Below, in pieces: positions 52,615-62,488 of a DNA stretch of 64,000 nucleotides. The stretch spans positions 62,001-126,000 of the forward strand of contig DYCF01000004.1 of NCBI GenBank assembly GCA_019418225.1, given 5' to 3'. A program made the translations under genes and the position numbers. Under the pieces are notes generated by a model. That model was not told where the DNA came from, made no database searches, and saw only the letters and a list, made by a program, of their open reading frames with translations. Within the stretch, counting starts at the first letter, position 1; every line of letters starts with the position of its first letter. The stretch comes from Clostridiales bacterium. GTDB lineage: Bacteria > Bacillota > Clostridia > Lachnospirales > Cellulosilyticaceae.

Positions 52615-54678
52615 CTATAGTGCATTATGCAGCGACTCTTGATTCAATCGCTCCTTCATTTCATCTAATAGCTGATTATTTTCTGAAAGGCTTAAAGATG
52701 GATCCATATCCAAAAGTAATTTCACACACTTCTGAACTTCTTTTAAGACCTTAGCATCTGTATAAAGGTTAGCAATTTTCATTTCTGGCAACCCATGCTG
52801 TTTTGTCCCAAAGAATTCACCAGGTCCACGTAGCTTAAGGTCTGTTTCAGCAATCACAAAGCCATCTGTACTTTCTTCCATAATCTGAAGACGTTTCTTT
52901 GTTACCTTACTTTTTGAATCACTTACTAAGATACAGTAAGACTGATGTTTTCCGCGTCCTACACGTCCTCTTAACTGGTGAAGCTGTGCTAGTCCAAAAC
53001 GCTCTGCATTTTCAATTACAATAATTGTGGCATTGGGTACATTAACCCCTACCTCTACAACTGTAGTTGAAACCAGTATTTTAATCTCACCACTTGCAAA
53101 CTGATTCATAATCGCATTCTTTTCTTTAGGTTTCATTTTCCCATGTAAATAACCCATCGGAATATTGGGGAACTCTTCTGCTTGCAGCTGCGCCGTATAT
53201 TCAATAACATTTTTAAGTTCACTCATCTGTTCATTTTCTTCTACCATTGGACAAATAATATAACATTGTCTGCCTTCATGAATATGCTTTTCAATAAAAC
53301 GATAAATTCTCTGATGGTAATTAGAATCCACTGCATTCGTCTTGATAGGCTGACGTCCTGGTGGCAATTCATCAATAATAGAAATATCCATATCCCCATA
53401 TAAAATAAGTGCTAATGTTCTTGGAATCGGCGTTGCTGTCATAACCATAACGTCTGGCACTGTCCCTTTTTCAGTCAGTTTAAGACGCTGTCTTACACCA
53501 AATCGGTGCTGCTCATCTGTAATTACAAGTCCTAAATTAGGCATCTCTACAGGATCTTCTATTAAAGCATGCGTTCCTACTAACACATGAAGTTCTCCTG
53601 CTTTAGCACGCGCAATTAACTCTCTCTTTTGCTTAGCAGTTGTAGAACCTGTAATAAGCCCAACCTCTATGCCAAAAGGTGCCATAATCTCCTTTAAGAA
53701 TTCATAATGCTGCACAACAAGAACTTCTGTAGGTGCCATAAGCGCCCCTTGATACCCATCCTTTACTGCAATAAACAAAGAAATAGCTGCAATAACTGTC
53801 TTACCTGAACCTACATCACCTTGTATCAGGCGGTTCATTGCATAAGGACTTTTCATATCTCCCACAATTTCTCGCATGACACGCTTTTGCGCACCTGTCA
53901 ATTCAAAAGGTAAAGTCTCCATAAAGGCACTTAACTCACCAGTAATCTTATGGGATACACCTAATAATTTTTTAGCAAAATCTGCCTTTAATTGATATAA
54001 AGAAAGTTGCAACATAAAAAGCTCTTCGAATACAAGTCTTTTACGTGCTGCAAAGAAACTTTCTGAATTGCTTGGGAAGTGTATTTGGTGAATTGCTTCT
54101 GCCTTTGAAACTAAATCATATTGCCTACGAATATTTTCAGGAATTGGATCAACAATCTCCTCCTCCACAGCTTCTAAGCTCTGTAAAATTAGGCTACGAA
54201 TAACCTTTTGAGAAAGCTTCTGTGTAGCTGCATAAATAGGTGTAATTTTAGCCACTTCACCTATTTTACTCGGATCCGCTACCTTCTGATATTCTGGAGA
54301 ATCCATCTCCACCTTTCCATATTGTCTTTTGATTTTGCCATACATTAAATAACGTTCTCCTACGGAGAAATTATTTTTCATATAAGCTTGTCCATAGAAT
54401 GTAACAAAAATACTTCCTGTGGCATCCTTAACACGGAAAGTTACTAAAATATGATTGCCCTTACGTGTTACTTGAGGCGTTGAAGCCACTACAACCAATA
54501 TATTGATAGGTGTATCAAGTTCCATTTCTGCAAGGGGTGTGATTTTACGCCTATCTTCATATTCTCTTGGATAATGCTCTATCATGTTTTGTAGTGTAAA
54601 AATGCCGAGCTTATTAAGTTTACGCCCAACTTGTTCTCCTACACCCTTTAAATTGCTAATTGAATCTTTTAAATGCAT
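52615..54678 (-). CDS. recG: ATP-dependent DNA helicase RecG
   Basis: 687 residues from the chosen ATG. N-terminal wedge domain, then superfamily 2 helicase motifs: Walker A GDVGSGKT, DEQH in ITDEQHRFGVRQR, MTATPIPRTLAL, and motif VI LHQLRGRVGRGKHQSYC. It remodels stalled replication forks and recombination intermediates. A GTG at 54693 would add five residues (GTG AGG AGG TGG CGT), but those codons are the Shine-Dalgarno of the ATG at 54678. Confidence 0.96.
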   Translation of the reverse strand: MHLKDSISNLKGVGEQVGRKLNKLGIFTLQNMIEHYPREYEDRRKITPLAEMELDTPINILVVVASTPQVTRKGNHILVTFRVKDATGSIFVTFYGQAYMKNNFSVGERYLMYGKIKRQYGKVEMDSPEYQKVADPSKIGEVAKITPIYAATQKLSQKVIRSLILQSLEAVEEEIVDPIPENIRRQYDLVSKAEAIHQIHFPSNSESFFAARKRLVFEELFMLQLSLYQLKADFAKKLLGVSHKITGELSAFMETLPFELTGAQKRVMREIVGDMKSPYAMNRLIQGDVGSGKTVIAAISLFIAVKDGYQGALMAPTEVLVVQHYEFLKEIMAPFGIEVGLITGSTTAKQKRELIARAKAGELHVLVGTHALIEDPVEMPNLGLVITDEQHRFGVRQRLKLTEKGTVPDVMVMTATPIPRTLALILYGDMDISIIDELPPGRQPIKTNAVDSNYHQRIYRFIEKHIHEGRQCYIICPMVEENEQMSELKNVIEYTAQLQAEEFPNIPMGYLHGKMKPKEKNAIMNQFASGEIKILVSTTVVEVGVNVPNATIIVIENAERFGLAQLHQLRGRVGRGKHQSYCILVSDSKSKVTKKRLQIMEESTDGFVIAETDLKLRGPGEFFGTKQHGLPEMKIANLYTDAKVLKEVQKCVKLLLDMDPSLSLSENNQLLDEMKERLNQESLHNAL

Positions 54679-54735
54679 ACGCCACCTCCTCACTAATTTT
54701 TATCTATCAAAATAAATTTTATAACTCACTAAAAA

Positions 54736-54766
54736 AGCCATTACACTAAAGTTTAGTGTAACAGCT
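54736..54766 (-). terminator. Terminator after fakA
   Basis: The arms TTACACTAAA / TTTAGTGTAA with outer AGC/GCT pairs; TTTTTT follows on the minus strand. It lies between fakA and recG. Confidence 0.85.
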
Positions 54767-54782
54767 CTTTTACAAGTTATTC

Positions 54783-56432
54783 TTATTCTGCAGAAATCAT
54801 GAAGTAGTAAACTGGTTGACCACCTGAATAAAGTTCTACGTCAGCATCTTCGAAAAGTGCCTCTGCCTCTTGTTTAAACTCTTCTGCTACCTCTTCTGTA
54901 ATGTCTTCGCCATAGTAAATTGTAATAACTTCAGCATCTTCTTTCATTGTTTTTAAAAGATCCTTGAAAGTTTCTTTTAAATCTTTTTTATGCACAAGGA
55001 TTTTACCTTCAAGCATACCTAAGTATTCCCCTTCGACAATACTTTCACCATCTAAAGAAGTATCTCTTACTGCAATTGTAATTTGAGCTGTTTGAACTTC
55101 TTTGATTGCATCTTGCATAGCTTCTAATACTTCATCAATATTTTCATTTCCATCTTGAGCAATCATTGCTGAAATACCTTGTGGAATAGTTGTTGTTGCC
55201 ACAACTTGAACATTAATATTTTCTTCAATAGCAGCTGCTTGTTGTGCTGCTAAAATAATATTTTTATTATTTGGAAGTACAACAACATTTTTTGCATGAC
55301 AGTTTTTAACTGCTTCTAAAATATCTTCTGTACTTGGATTCATTGTTTGACCACCTGTAATAACCTGATCTACACCAAGGCTAGACATAATTTCTGCAAT
55401 GCCTTCACCTGCTGCTACAGATACAAATCCGATTTCTTTTTGTGGTACTTCTTGTTTTGATGCTTCTTCTTCATTGAAGATTGAAGAATGCTGCTCACGC
55501 ATATTCTCGATTTTTAAGTTATGAAGTGCTCCGAATTCTAAAGCTTTTTGAAGTGCAAGCCCTGGATTATCTGTATGCACATGCACTTTTACATATTCTT
55601 CATCAGATACAACTACAATACTATCCCCAATGCTTTCAAGATATGCTTTAAAGTCAGATTCTACATAATTAGCACCTGGATTTTTAGTTGCAATAAACTC
55701 TGTACAATAGCCAAAAGTAATATCTTCTGTATTGAAGTTTTTAAGCGCACTAAAAGCTTCATTTGGTTTTGTTCTAACTGGTGCTTTGATTTCTATTTGA
55801 AGATCTTCGCTGATAACGCGTGCACCACCTTCTAAAATACAAAGCAACCCTTGTCCACCGGCATCTACTACACCAGCTTCTTTTAATACTGGCAGCATCT
55901 CTGGTGTTTTATGAAGTGTCTCATAACCATGCGCAAGTACTTTTTCAATAAAGACTTGGAGATCTGTTGTCTCAAGACTTACTTCTAAAGCTTTTGTTGC
56001 TACTTCTCTAGCTACTGTTAAAATAGTTCCTTCTTTTGGTTTCATAACTGCTTTATAAGCAGTATCTACACCTTTTTGGAAGGCATTTGCAAGGACTACT
56101 GTATCTACGATTTCACCTGCTTGCGTTGCCTCTGTGATTCCTTTTGAAAAACCACGGATAAGTTGTGAAAGGATAACACCCGAATTTCCACGTGCACCTC
56201 TTAATGAACCTGTCGCTGCTGCTTTAGCTACTGCTATCATATCATTACCATCTACAGCCTCTACCTCTTTAGCTGCTGCAAGAATTGTAAGTGACATATT
56301 TGTACCTGTATCACCATCTGGTACAGGGAATACGTTCATTTCATTGACCATTTGTTTTTTTTCATCTAAGAGCTGTGCACCTGCAATAAACATGGCCTGA
56401 AGCTTACTGGCTTCTATCTTTTCATATTTCAC
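54783..56432 (-). CDS. fakA: Fatty acid kinase subunit A (DAK2-domain, YloV-like)
   Basis: 549 residues. The N-terminal DAK2 kinase domain shows NVFPVPDGDTGTNMSLT and GARGNSGVILSQLIRGF, with VDAGGQGLLCILEG later; the middle and C-terminal FakA domains follow. FakA phosphorylates fatty acids presented by a FakB (DegV) protein for phospholipid synthesis. The GTG start has GGAGG eight nt upstream. It follows the Asp23-family gene by 42 nt, the conserved yloU-yloV order. A fakB gene is not in the window. Confidence 0.94.
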   Translation of the reverse strand: MKYEKIEASKLQAMFIAGAQLLDEKKQMVNEMNVFPVPDGDTGTNMSLTILAAAKEVEAVDGNDMIAVAKAAATGSLRGARGNSGVILSQLIRGFSKGITEATQAGEIVDTVVLANAFQKGVDTAYKAVMKPKEGTILTVAREVATKALEVSLETTDLQVFIEKVLAHGYETLHKTPEMLPVLKEAGVVDAGGQGLLCILEGGARVISEDLQIEIKAPVRTKPNEAFSALKNFNTEDITFGYCTEFIATKNPGANYVESDFKAYLESIGDSIVVVSDEEYVKVHVHTDNPGLALQKALEFGALHNLKIENMREQHSSIFNEEEASKQEVPQKEIGFVSVAAGEGIAEIMSSLGVDQVITGGQTMNPSTEDILEAVKNCHAKNVVVLPNNKNIILAAQQAAAIEENINVQVVATTTIPQGISAMIAQDGNENIDEVLEAMQDAIKEVQTAQITIAVRDTSLDGESIVEGEYLGMLEGKILVHKKDLKETFKDLLKTMKEDAEVITIYYGEDITEEVAEEFKQEAEALFEDADVELYSGGQPVYYFMISAE

Positions 56433-56474
56433 TTTATTTACCTCCTCAAACCCAAAGGTTCTCTTCTACCGAAT

Positions 56475-56834
56475 TTACTCTTTATCTACTCTAACGCCTT
56501 CGATAAATACTTTTATACTTTCTACTTCAATGCCTAATGCATCTTTTACTTTATATTTGACTGTACTCATAAGGTTATCAGCCACTGCTGAAATCTTTGT
56601 ACCATATTCTACGATAATATGAAAATCAATATTTGCTTTATTTTCATTTAAACGTACAGCAATCCCACGAGATAAATTCTCCCCTTTTAAAAGATGTACA
56701 AATCCATCTTTTACATTACGAGACGCCATACCTACTATACCATAACATTCCATTGCTGTCATTCCACTAATTTGTGCAATAACTTCTTCATTTATAATAA
56801 TATTACCATATTCATTTGAAAATTTACTTGGCAT
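56475..56834 (-). CDS. Asp23/Gls24 family envelope stress protein (YloU-like)
   Basis: 119 residues, single Asp23 domain: GNIIINEEVIAQISGMTAMECYGIVGMASRN, then IDFHIIVEYGTKISAVADNLMSTVKYKVKDALGIEVESIKVFIEGVRV. Members coat the inner membrane face or respond to alkaline or envelope stress; the YloU type is always next to yloV/fakA. AGGAGG precedes the ATG. Divergent from rpmB, the usual arrangement. Confidence 0.94.
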   Translation of the reverse strand: MPSKFSNEYGNIIINEEVIAQISGMTAMECYGIVGMASRNVKDGFVHLLKGENLSRGIAVRLNENKANIDFHIIVEYGTKISAVADNLMSTVKYKVKDALGIEVESIKVFIEGVRVDKE

Positions 56835-56976
56835 ATTTATAAACCTCCTAATCTGGCTTTATGCTGTCATATTAAAATTTTTAATAATATTATATCATAA
56901 CTTGTATATGGATGAAAGGCTTTCTCACTTTTCCTTACCTTAATTTGGTTTTTTAAAAATAATCCTCAAACACTAC

Positions 56977-57005
56977 TTGAATTCTACAATATTATCTGTT
57001 ACAAT
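56977..57005 (+). promoter_or_regulatory. Promoter of rpmB
   Basis: TTGAAT (56977-56982) and TACAAT (57000-57005) at 17 bp, giving a leader of about 35 nt. Confidence 0.6.
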
Positions 57006-57047
57006 AAATCGTGTTATGTCACGGATTAATACAAGGAGGTGTTCAAA

Positions 57048-57233
57048 ATGGCAAAATGCGAAATCTGTTCAAAAGACGTACATTTCGGTATCAAAGTTAG
57101 CCACTCTCATAGAAGATCTAACAAAATGTGGAAATCTAACGTAAGAAAAGTTAGAGTTAACCAAAACGGAGCTGTTAAAACAATGAACGTATGTACTCGT
57201 TGTTTACGTTCTAACTTAGTATCACGTGCTTAA
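57048..57233 (+). CDS. rpmB: 50S ribosomal protein L28
   Basis: 61 residues, normal for L28: MAKCEICSKDVHFGIKVSHSHRRSNKMWKSN. It has CxxC pairs (CEIC and CTRC), the zinc-binding form. An in-frame GTG at 57039 lies within the Shine-Dalgarno AAGGAGGTG, so the ATG at 57048 is the start. Single-gene unit with terminator. Confidence 0.97.
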   Translation: MAKCEICSKDVHFGIKVSHSHRRSNKMWKSNVRKVRVNQNGAVKTMNVCTRCLRSNLVSRA

Positions 57234-57264
57234 TTTGATAATAAGTTAATATTTCATAAAAATT

Positions 57265-57291
57265 GGACATCCTTTATGGATGTCCTTTTTT
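57265..57291 (+). terminator. Terminator of rpmB
   Basis: The arms GGACATCC / GGATGTCC followed by six T, about 30 nt after the stop codon. Confidence 0.93.
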
Positions 57292-57320
57292 ATTATACCC
57301 AATTTAATCTTTTTTATACA

Positions 57321-57364
57321 TAAATTGAGTCTAGACCTTAATGTTAAGCTCTAGACTCAATTTA
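57321..57364. terminator. Second hairpin between rpmB and thiN
   Basis: Perfect 15-bp arms (core GAGTCTAGA / TCTAGACTC) with a 14-nt loop, 15 nt after the thiN stop. T-rich sequence follows on the plus side. It probably ends the long housekeeping operon. Confidence 0.75.
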
Positions 57365-57379
57365 TTTTTATCATATATC

Positions 57380-58012
57380 TTAATCACTTGCTAAAATGAT
57401 TAGTAATAAGCCTTTTTTTATTTTTATAGATGCCTTGCTACTAATCATATAATTACTTACACCAATTGGACTTCCTGCTGGCAAGATGCCATCTATTAAA
57501 CTATAAGCTAGTCCTGTCGTATACACACCTTCTACCTTTTCGCTAAAAGGAAGTAAACTCACAAGCTGACCTTCTTTTCCTTTAAGCTCAATTTCATCTT
57601 CTATTAAGCAAACTGTATTTTGGTCATTCATAAGTGTAGCTTTTACCCCTTGCTTTAATGCACTATATAATAGATGTACATTTCCCAGGGTATGATCTAG
57701 GCGAGAGCCTATTCCTCCCCATATCACAACTTCCGTTGCACCCTTTTCTATAGCATAACGAAGGGCAAGCTCAGTATCTGTTTCATCCTTATGACTCGAG
57801 AACTGCTCCATAGGTACGCCTAAATCCTCGAAATACAAAAGATCTATAGGATTTGTGCTATCAAAGTCTCCTACAATAAGGTGAGGGATTAAGTTTAGTT
57901 TACGGCAATGCTTCATACCCCCATCCGCACAAATAATATAGTCATATGTATCCCAATTGTTACAAAAACTATAATCGCCATAGGCGCCATTTGTTAGAAT
58001 TAAAGTCTTCAT
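57380..58012 (-). CDS. thiN: Thiamine diphosphokinase
   Basis: 210 residues of the ThiN/TPK family: YIICADGGMKHCRKLNLIPHLIVGDFDSTN, DETDTELALRYAIEKGA, and IWGGIGSRLDHTLGNVHLL. It transfers pyrophosphate from ATP to thiamine. The start lies 3 nt after the rpe stop; it is the last gene of the rsmB-to-thiN operon. Confidence 0.95.
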   Translation of the reverse strand: MKTLILTNGAYGDYSFCNNWDTYDYIICADGGMKHCRKLNLIPHLIVGDFDSTNPIDLLYFEDLGVPMEQFSSHKDETDTELALRYAIEKGATEVVIWGGIGSRLDHTLGNVHLLYSALKQGVKATLMNDQNTVCLIEDEIELKGKEGQLVSLLPFSEKVEGVYTTGLAYSLIDGILPAGSPIGVSNYMISSKASIKIKKGLLLIILASD

Positions 58013-58015
58013 GCA

Positions 58016-58675
58016 CTATGCCTCGTATTTTTCAAATATTTTCATAAAGGCAGCTGCATTGCCTTCTGCATCTTTGCCATCATAAACTGATGAACCAGCT
58101 ACGAGCAGATTAGCGCCTGCATCAATAATACTTTCTACATTGGCAAGTGTTACGCCGCCATCTACCTCAATCAGTATTTCTCTATCTTTTGTCATTTCTT
58201 TTACTTGTTTAAGCTTTTCTAAAGTATATGGAATGAACTTTTGTCCTCCAAAGCCTGGATTAACTGACATAATAAGGACAAGATCTAAGTCCTCAATAAT
58301 AGGTTCTAAAAGGCTTACAGGTGTGCCAGGATTAAGTGCTACCCCTGCTTTCATACCTAATTCATGTATACGCTGAATTGTACGGTGTACATGTTTAGTT
58401 GCCTCTAAGTGTACTGTTACATAATCAGCTCCTGCTGCTGCAAAGTCAGCTAAATATCTATCAGGCTCCTCAATCATAAGATGCACATCCATAACACCCG
58501 TAATGTGCTTACGAAGGCTTTTAGCAATAGGTGCACCTAATGTAATGTTTGGTACAAACTGTCCATCCATTACATCCACATGAATATACGCCGCGCCACC
58601 TTTTTGTACTGTTTCAATTTCTCTTTGTAAATTAGCAAAATCTGCTGCTAATATTGAAGGACTTAAATGTATCAT
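58016..58675 (-). CDS. rpe: Ribulose-phosphate 3-epimerase
   Basis: 219 residues, TIM barrel. Motifs: LSPSILAADFANLQ, HVDVMDGQFVPNITLG (metal His and Asp), VHLEA, MSVNPGFGGQKFIPYTLEKL, and VDGGV near the C-terminus. It interconverts ribulose-5-phosphate and xylulose-5-phosphate. It starts 4 nt after the rsgA stop. Confidence 0.97.
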   Translation of the reverse strand: MIHLSPSILAADFANLQREIETVQKGGAAYIHVDVMDGQFVPNITLGAPIAKSLRKHITGVMDVHLMIEEPDRYLADFAAAGADYVTVHLEATKHVHRTIQRIHELGMKAGVALNPGTPVSLLEPIIEDLDLVLIMSVNPGFGGQKFIPYTLEKLKQVKEMTKDREILIEVDGGVTLANVESIIDAGANLLVAGSSVYDGKDAEGNAAAFMKIFEKYEA

Positions 58676-58679
58676 TTCC

Positions 58680-59573
58680 CTACCATCTCCTTGTATCTTT
58701 TAGCTGTTTATAATAAGTCATATAACTGTTATAACGTTCCTCAGAAATTTCACCTTCTTCAACTGCAGCTTTCACACTGCAACCTGGTTCATGTGTATGG
58801 GTACATCCTGAGAACTTACAAGTTCCCTCATAAGGCTCAAATTCAATAAAATAATGTCTTAAATCTTCTGCCGCAATACCATCTAATTGCAAAGATGTAA
58901 AACCTGGTGTATCAAGCACAAATCCACCTACTGTAAGTGGCATAAGCTCTACATGTCTTGTAGTATGTTTTCCACGTTTAATCTTCTCACTTACTTCACC
59001 TGTTTCCAAGGTAAAGCCTTCTTCAATGGTATTTAATAATGTTGATTTACCCACCCCAGAAGGTCCTGCAAATACAGTGGTCTTATCTTGAAGTTTTGGC
59101 ATTAAAATATCTGTATTGAGCTTTTTCTTAGCCGATAAACAAATCACCTCATACCCTACTTTTGTATAGCGGTCAACAATGTACTGATAACTTTCTTTGT
59201 TACCTTCATCTATTTTGTTAAGTACTATATAAGGCTTGATGTGTTCTCGTTCAATATGAATTAAAAAGCGATCTAATAAATCTAAGTGAATTTGTGGGTA
59301 AGTTACGGAAAACACAACCATTGCCTGATCCACATTTGAAACAGGTGGTCTTATAAGACTATTTGTTCGTGGTAAAATTTCCTCAATTGTTCCTTCCAAG
59401 AAGCGATCTGTAGAGTTTTCTTCTTGTTTTAAACTAATCATTACCCTATCACCTATAAGAGGTGTCATATTTTCTTTTCTAAATTTTCCTCTTGCTTTAC
59501 ATTCATAAATGGTCTTGTTAGCTTCTACATAGTAGAAGCCAGCAATTCCTTTAATAATAGTACCCTGTACCAT
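58680..59573 (-). CDS. rsgA: Ribosome small-subunit-dependent GTPase A
   Basis: 297 residues: N-terminal OB fold (IIKGIAGFYYV), circularly permuted GTPase with NKID, GPSGVGKSTLLN and DTPGF, and a C-terminal zinc site CKFSGCTHTHEPGC. It acts in late 30S maturation. The ribosome binding site is AAGGAGAA. Directly downstream of prkC, as is common in Firmicutes. Confidence 0.97.
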   Translation of the reverse strand: MVQGTIIKGIAGFYYVEANKTIYECKARGKFRKENMTPLIGDRVMISLKQEENSTDRFLEGTIEEILPRTNSLIRPPVSNVDQAMVVFSVTYPQIHLDLLDRFLIHIEREHIKPYIVLNKIDEGNKESYQYIVDRYTKVGYEVICLSAKKKLNTDILMPKLQDKTTVFAGPSGVGKSTLLNTIEEGFTLETGEVSEKIKRGKHTTRHVELMPLTVGGFVLDTPGFTSLQLDGIAAEDLRHYFIEFEPYEGTCKFSGCTHTHEPGCSVKAAVEEGEISEERYNSYMTYYKQLKDTRRW

Positions 59574-59587
59574 ATCATTCTCCTTAA

Positions 59588-61732
59588 TTAAAAATTGATG
59601 TTATCCGTGTATGCTGGACTAGTCATATCATCGATATAAACTTCTAATCTACCTGTGCCATGTCCTGTAAGTGTTACAGGTATTGGGAAGTCACCCGCAC
59701 TCATCTCACCATCTACTACATAAGATGAATTGCCATCTTGAGATGTAAATTTAGCAAGTACACGATAACTCTCTTTACCTTCCATGCCACCTGGTAATGT
59801 AATGCCATAAGATATGCTTGTTTCTGTTACTGGTGTTTCTTCAGCTGGTGGTGTATTCGTCTCACCATTGTCAATTGATGGTGTAGGCGTCTGTTCTGGC
59901 TCTGGTTCTTTTCCTTTACTGATAACAACAGATATACTTGTACCCTCTTCAACTTCTGAATAAGGTTCAATACTTTGACTAATAATCAGTCCTTCATCTA
60001 CCTTATCACTATATTCTTCAGATGACTTAGTCACATAAAGCTTGCTGCTTTGTGCTGCTTCTTGTGCTTTATCATATGTTAATTGGACAAAGTTTGGTAC
60101 TCTTGTTGTTTTTACACTTGAACCAATACTGTATGTTAAAACAACAGTACTACCTTCTTCAACCTCAGTACCTTCATCAATGCTTTGACGAATAATATAA
60201 TCTTTTTCTACACTATCACTTTCTTCAGGTTCAAAGCGCACTTTAAGATTCATCGCTTTTAATGTGGATTCTGCCACATCACGGCTTAAGCCTTCTACAG
60301 AAGGTAACTTCACCATCTTTGTTTCATCTGCGACAGGTGTCTCAGTGGCTTCACTACCTTCTGCTGCTACTTTTACAATGACCGTACTGCGTTTTTTAAC
60401 CTGTGCATTTTCACCTGGATTTTGTTCGAAAATAATTCCAGGTGCAGCCTCATCTGTCACTTCTTCTTGTACTTCAATTTTAAGTTTTACACTTTTTAAG
60501 GTATTTGTAGCTGCTTCTACTGTGCGTCCTTTAACATTAGGTACTGTCACCATATTATTGCTACTTGAAAACGGATTCCATAAAGTAATCGCTAAAATAA
60601 TCACTACCAGTACAGATAATGTTGCAAGAACTCCTCCGATACTTACAAGTATTTTATATAAATTAGAGACTTCGCCTTCCTCTTCTTCCTCTTTAAAGGT
60701 CTGTTTCACCACATCCCCATCTTCATAAATACTGGTTTCATCCACCTCAGCTTTTGATGGTGCTACTGGCATTACTGGTACAACTGGCTTTTCAGATTTT
60801 GAAACGAATTCTTCTTGTTCTTTTGCATTACTACGAATAAAAGCAGTTTCTTCTGGTGAAAGTAAGATTGTTTCATCTGAAAAAGTATTTAATTTTACCA
60901 TGTAACTTGGATCTACAAGTACACGATTCATATCACCTAACATTTCATCTGCATTTTGATAACGTGCATCTTGACGTTTATCCGTTGCTTTTAAAATAAT
61001 TCCCTCTAGCCCTGGTAAAATACTTGGATTAAATAAAGATGGCTTTGGCATTTCTTCATTAATGTGCTTTAAGGCTATGGAAATATGAGAATCTGCTTCA
61101 AAAGGTAATCTTTTTGTTGCCAGTTCAAAAAGAACAATCCCACAAGAATATAAATCACTTGTTTCGTTTACATATTTCCCCTTTGCTTGTTCTGGTGAAA
61201 AATAATGTACTGAGCCAATTGCATTATTATTTGCCACAATCGTTGAAGAATCCACTGCTTTAGCAATCCCAAAATCTGTTACCTTTAATACATGATCATT
61301 GGTAATTAAAATATTTTGAGGTTTAATATCTCGGTGGATTATCTTTTTGCTATGGGCATGCTTCAGTGCACTTACAATCTGAATCCCTAGTTCTAAAACC
61401 TTTTTAGACGAAAAAGGTCCTTCCTCAGCAATAAGTTCCTTTAACGTCTTTCCTTCAATATATTCCATAACAATATAATGAACATCCCTATCACTACCTA
61501 CATCATAGATTCCTACAATATTAGGGTGTGAGAGGCTAGCCGCAGCAAGGGCTTCTTTCCTAAACTTTGCAACGAATTCATCATCCTTTACAAATTCTTC
61601 TCTTAGCTCCTTAATAGCTACATATCGCTGCAATCTATTATCTTTTGCCTTATAGACAATAGACATGCCGCCTGCGCCTATTTTTTCTATAACTTCATAA
61701 CGCTCTCCTAAGAGAACTCCTGGCATTAGCAT
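59588..61732 (-). CDS. prkC: Ser/Thr protein kinase with PASTA repeats
   Basis: 714 residues. The cytoplasmic kinase domain covers about 10-270: glycine loop GAGGMS, Lys41 in VAIKEL, catalytic HRDIKPQN (Asp135), DFG at 153-155. A linker rich in Glu, Pro and Val, one membrane helix (about 360-385), and three PASTA domains (about 395-457, 473-536, 543-606) follow outside the cell. A Thr/Pro-rich tail leads to an additional C-terminal beta-rich segment (about 637-714). PASTA domains bind muropeptides; the kinase controls cell-wall growth and spore germination. It overlaps prpC by 7 nt, with AGGTG eight nt before the first ATG. Confidence 0.96.
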   Translation of the reverse strand: MLMPGVLLGERYEVIEKIGAGGMSIVYKAKDNRLQRYVAIKELREEFVKDDEFVAKFRKEALAAASLSHPNIVGIYDVGSDRDVHYIVMEYIEGKTLKELIAEEGPFSSKKVLELGIQIVSALKHAHSKKIIHRDIKPQNILITNDHVLKVTDFGIAKAVDSSTIVANNNAIGSVHYFSPEQAKGKYVNETSDLYSCGIVLFELATKRLPFEADSHISIALKHINEEMPKPSLFNPSILPGLEGIILKATDKRQDARYQNADEMLGDMNRVLVDPSYMVKLNTFSDETILLSPEETAFIRSNAKEQEEFVSKSEKPVVPVMPVAPSKAEVDETSIYEDGDVVKQTFKEEEEEGEVSNLYKILVSIGGVLATLSVLVVIILAITLWNPFSSSNNMVTVPNVKGRTVEAATNTLKSVKLKIEVQEEVTDEAAPGIIFEQNPGENAQVKKRSTVIVKVAAEGSEATETPVADETKMVKLPSVEGLSRDVAESTLKAMNLKVRFEPEESDSVEKDYIIRQSIDEGTEVEEGSTVVLTYSIGSSVKTTRVPNFVQLTYDKAQEAAQSSKLYVTKSSEEYSDKVDEGLIISQSIEPYSEVEEGTSISVVISKGKEPEPEQTPTPSIDNGETNTPPAEETPVTETSISYGITLPGGMEGKESYRVLAKFTSQDGNSSYVVDGEMSAGDFPIPVTLTGHGTGRLEVYIDDMTSPAYTDNINF

Positions 61733-62487
61733 TCTTTATTCACCTCGTATTTCTTTGCAATGATAACTGCTATATTATCGATTCCGCCTTTTGTATTCGC
61801 TGTGTCAATCAGCTTATTTACAATGTTTTCTATGTCAGTTTCTTCAAGTATAATCTGATGTACTTCTTCATCACTGAGCATGACAGTGAGTCCATCGGAA
61901 CAAAGTAAAACGTATTCTACCTTATTGATATCATACATCAAAGTATCTACCTTTACCTTTGCATATGTACCAACAGCCCGGGTTATAATGTGTCTTTGTG
62001 GATGTTCTTTAATCTCATTTTGTGAAATATACCCTTGTTCCAACATTTCTTGTACCAGAGAATGGTCTGTTGTAGCCTGATAAATTTGCGCATGATTTAC
62101 TAAATAAAGTCTCGTATCACCTACATGGGCAAGATATAAAATATCATCGATTACTGTCGCCACTGTGAAAGTGGTACCCATTCCTGCATACTCCTCTTTT
62201 TCTTTTGCCTTCTCATAAACTGTATGATTGGCATGTCGAATGCCCATTTTCAAAAGAATTGCTACATCTTCTCTTGTTTTTACACCAGTTTGACCATGCG
62301 TTCTAATATAGTCACAAAAAGCCTCAATAGCTAGACTACTTGCAGTGCCACCTGCTTTATGACCACCCATCCCATCTGCTACGATATACAAATTTGGTAA
62401 AATACCTATAGGTGTATTTGAAACAAAGATACTATCTTCGTTTCTACTCCTCTTTCTACCAATGTCTACTCTGCCAATAGCGTGCAT
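61726..62487 (-). CDS. prpC: PP2C-family Ser/Thr protein phosphatase
   Basis: 253 residues from the chosen ATG. PP2C motifs: RSRNEDS, VADGMGGHKAGG (metal-binding Asp/Gly), MGTTFTVA, AHVGDTRLYL, SDGLTVML, and GGIDNIAVI. It reverses PrkC phosphorylation. A GTG at 62496 lies upstream, but AGGTG is spaced six nt from the ATG at 62487, which starts one base after the rlmN stop. Confidence 0.95.
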   Translation of the reverse strand: MHAIGRVDIGRKRSRNEDSIFVSNTPIGILPNLYIVADGMGGHKAGGTASSLAIEAFCDYIRTHGQTGVKTREDVAILLKMGIRHANHTVYEKAKEKEEYAGMGTTFTVATVIDDILYLAHVGDTRLYLVNHAQIYQATTDHSLVQEMLEQGYISQNEIKEHPQRHIITRAVGTYAKVKVDTLMYDINKVEYVLLCSDGLTVMLSDEEVHQIILEETDIENIVNKLIDTANTKGGIDNIAVIIAKKYEVNKEC

Positions 62488-62488
62488 G

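Noticed and set aside
60264..60728. Plus-strand open frame of 154 codons opposite prkC
   Set aside because: It is antisense to the PASTA region, lacks translation signals and has Thr/Ser-biased composition caused by the prkC codons.
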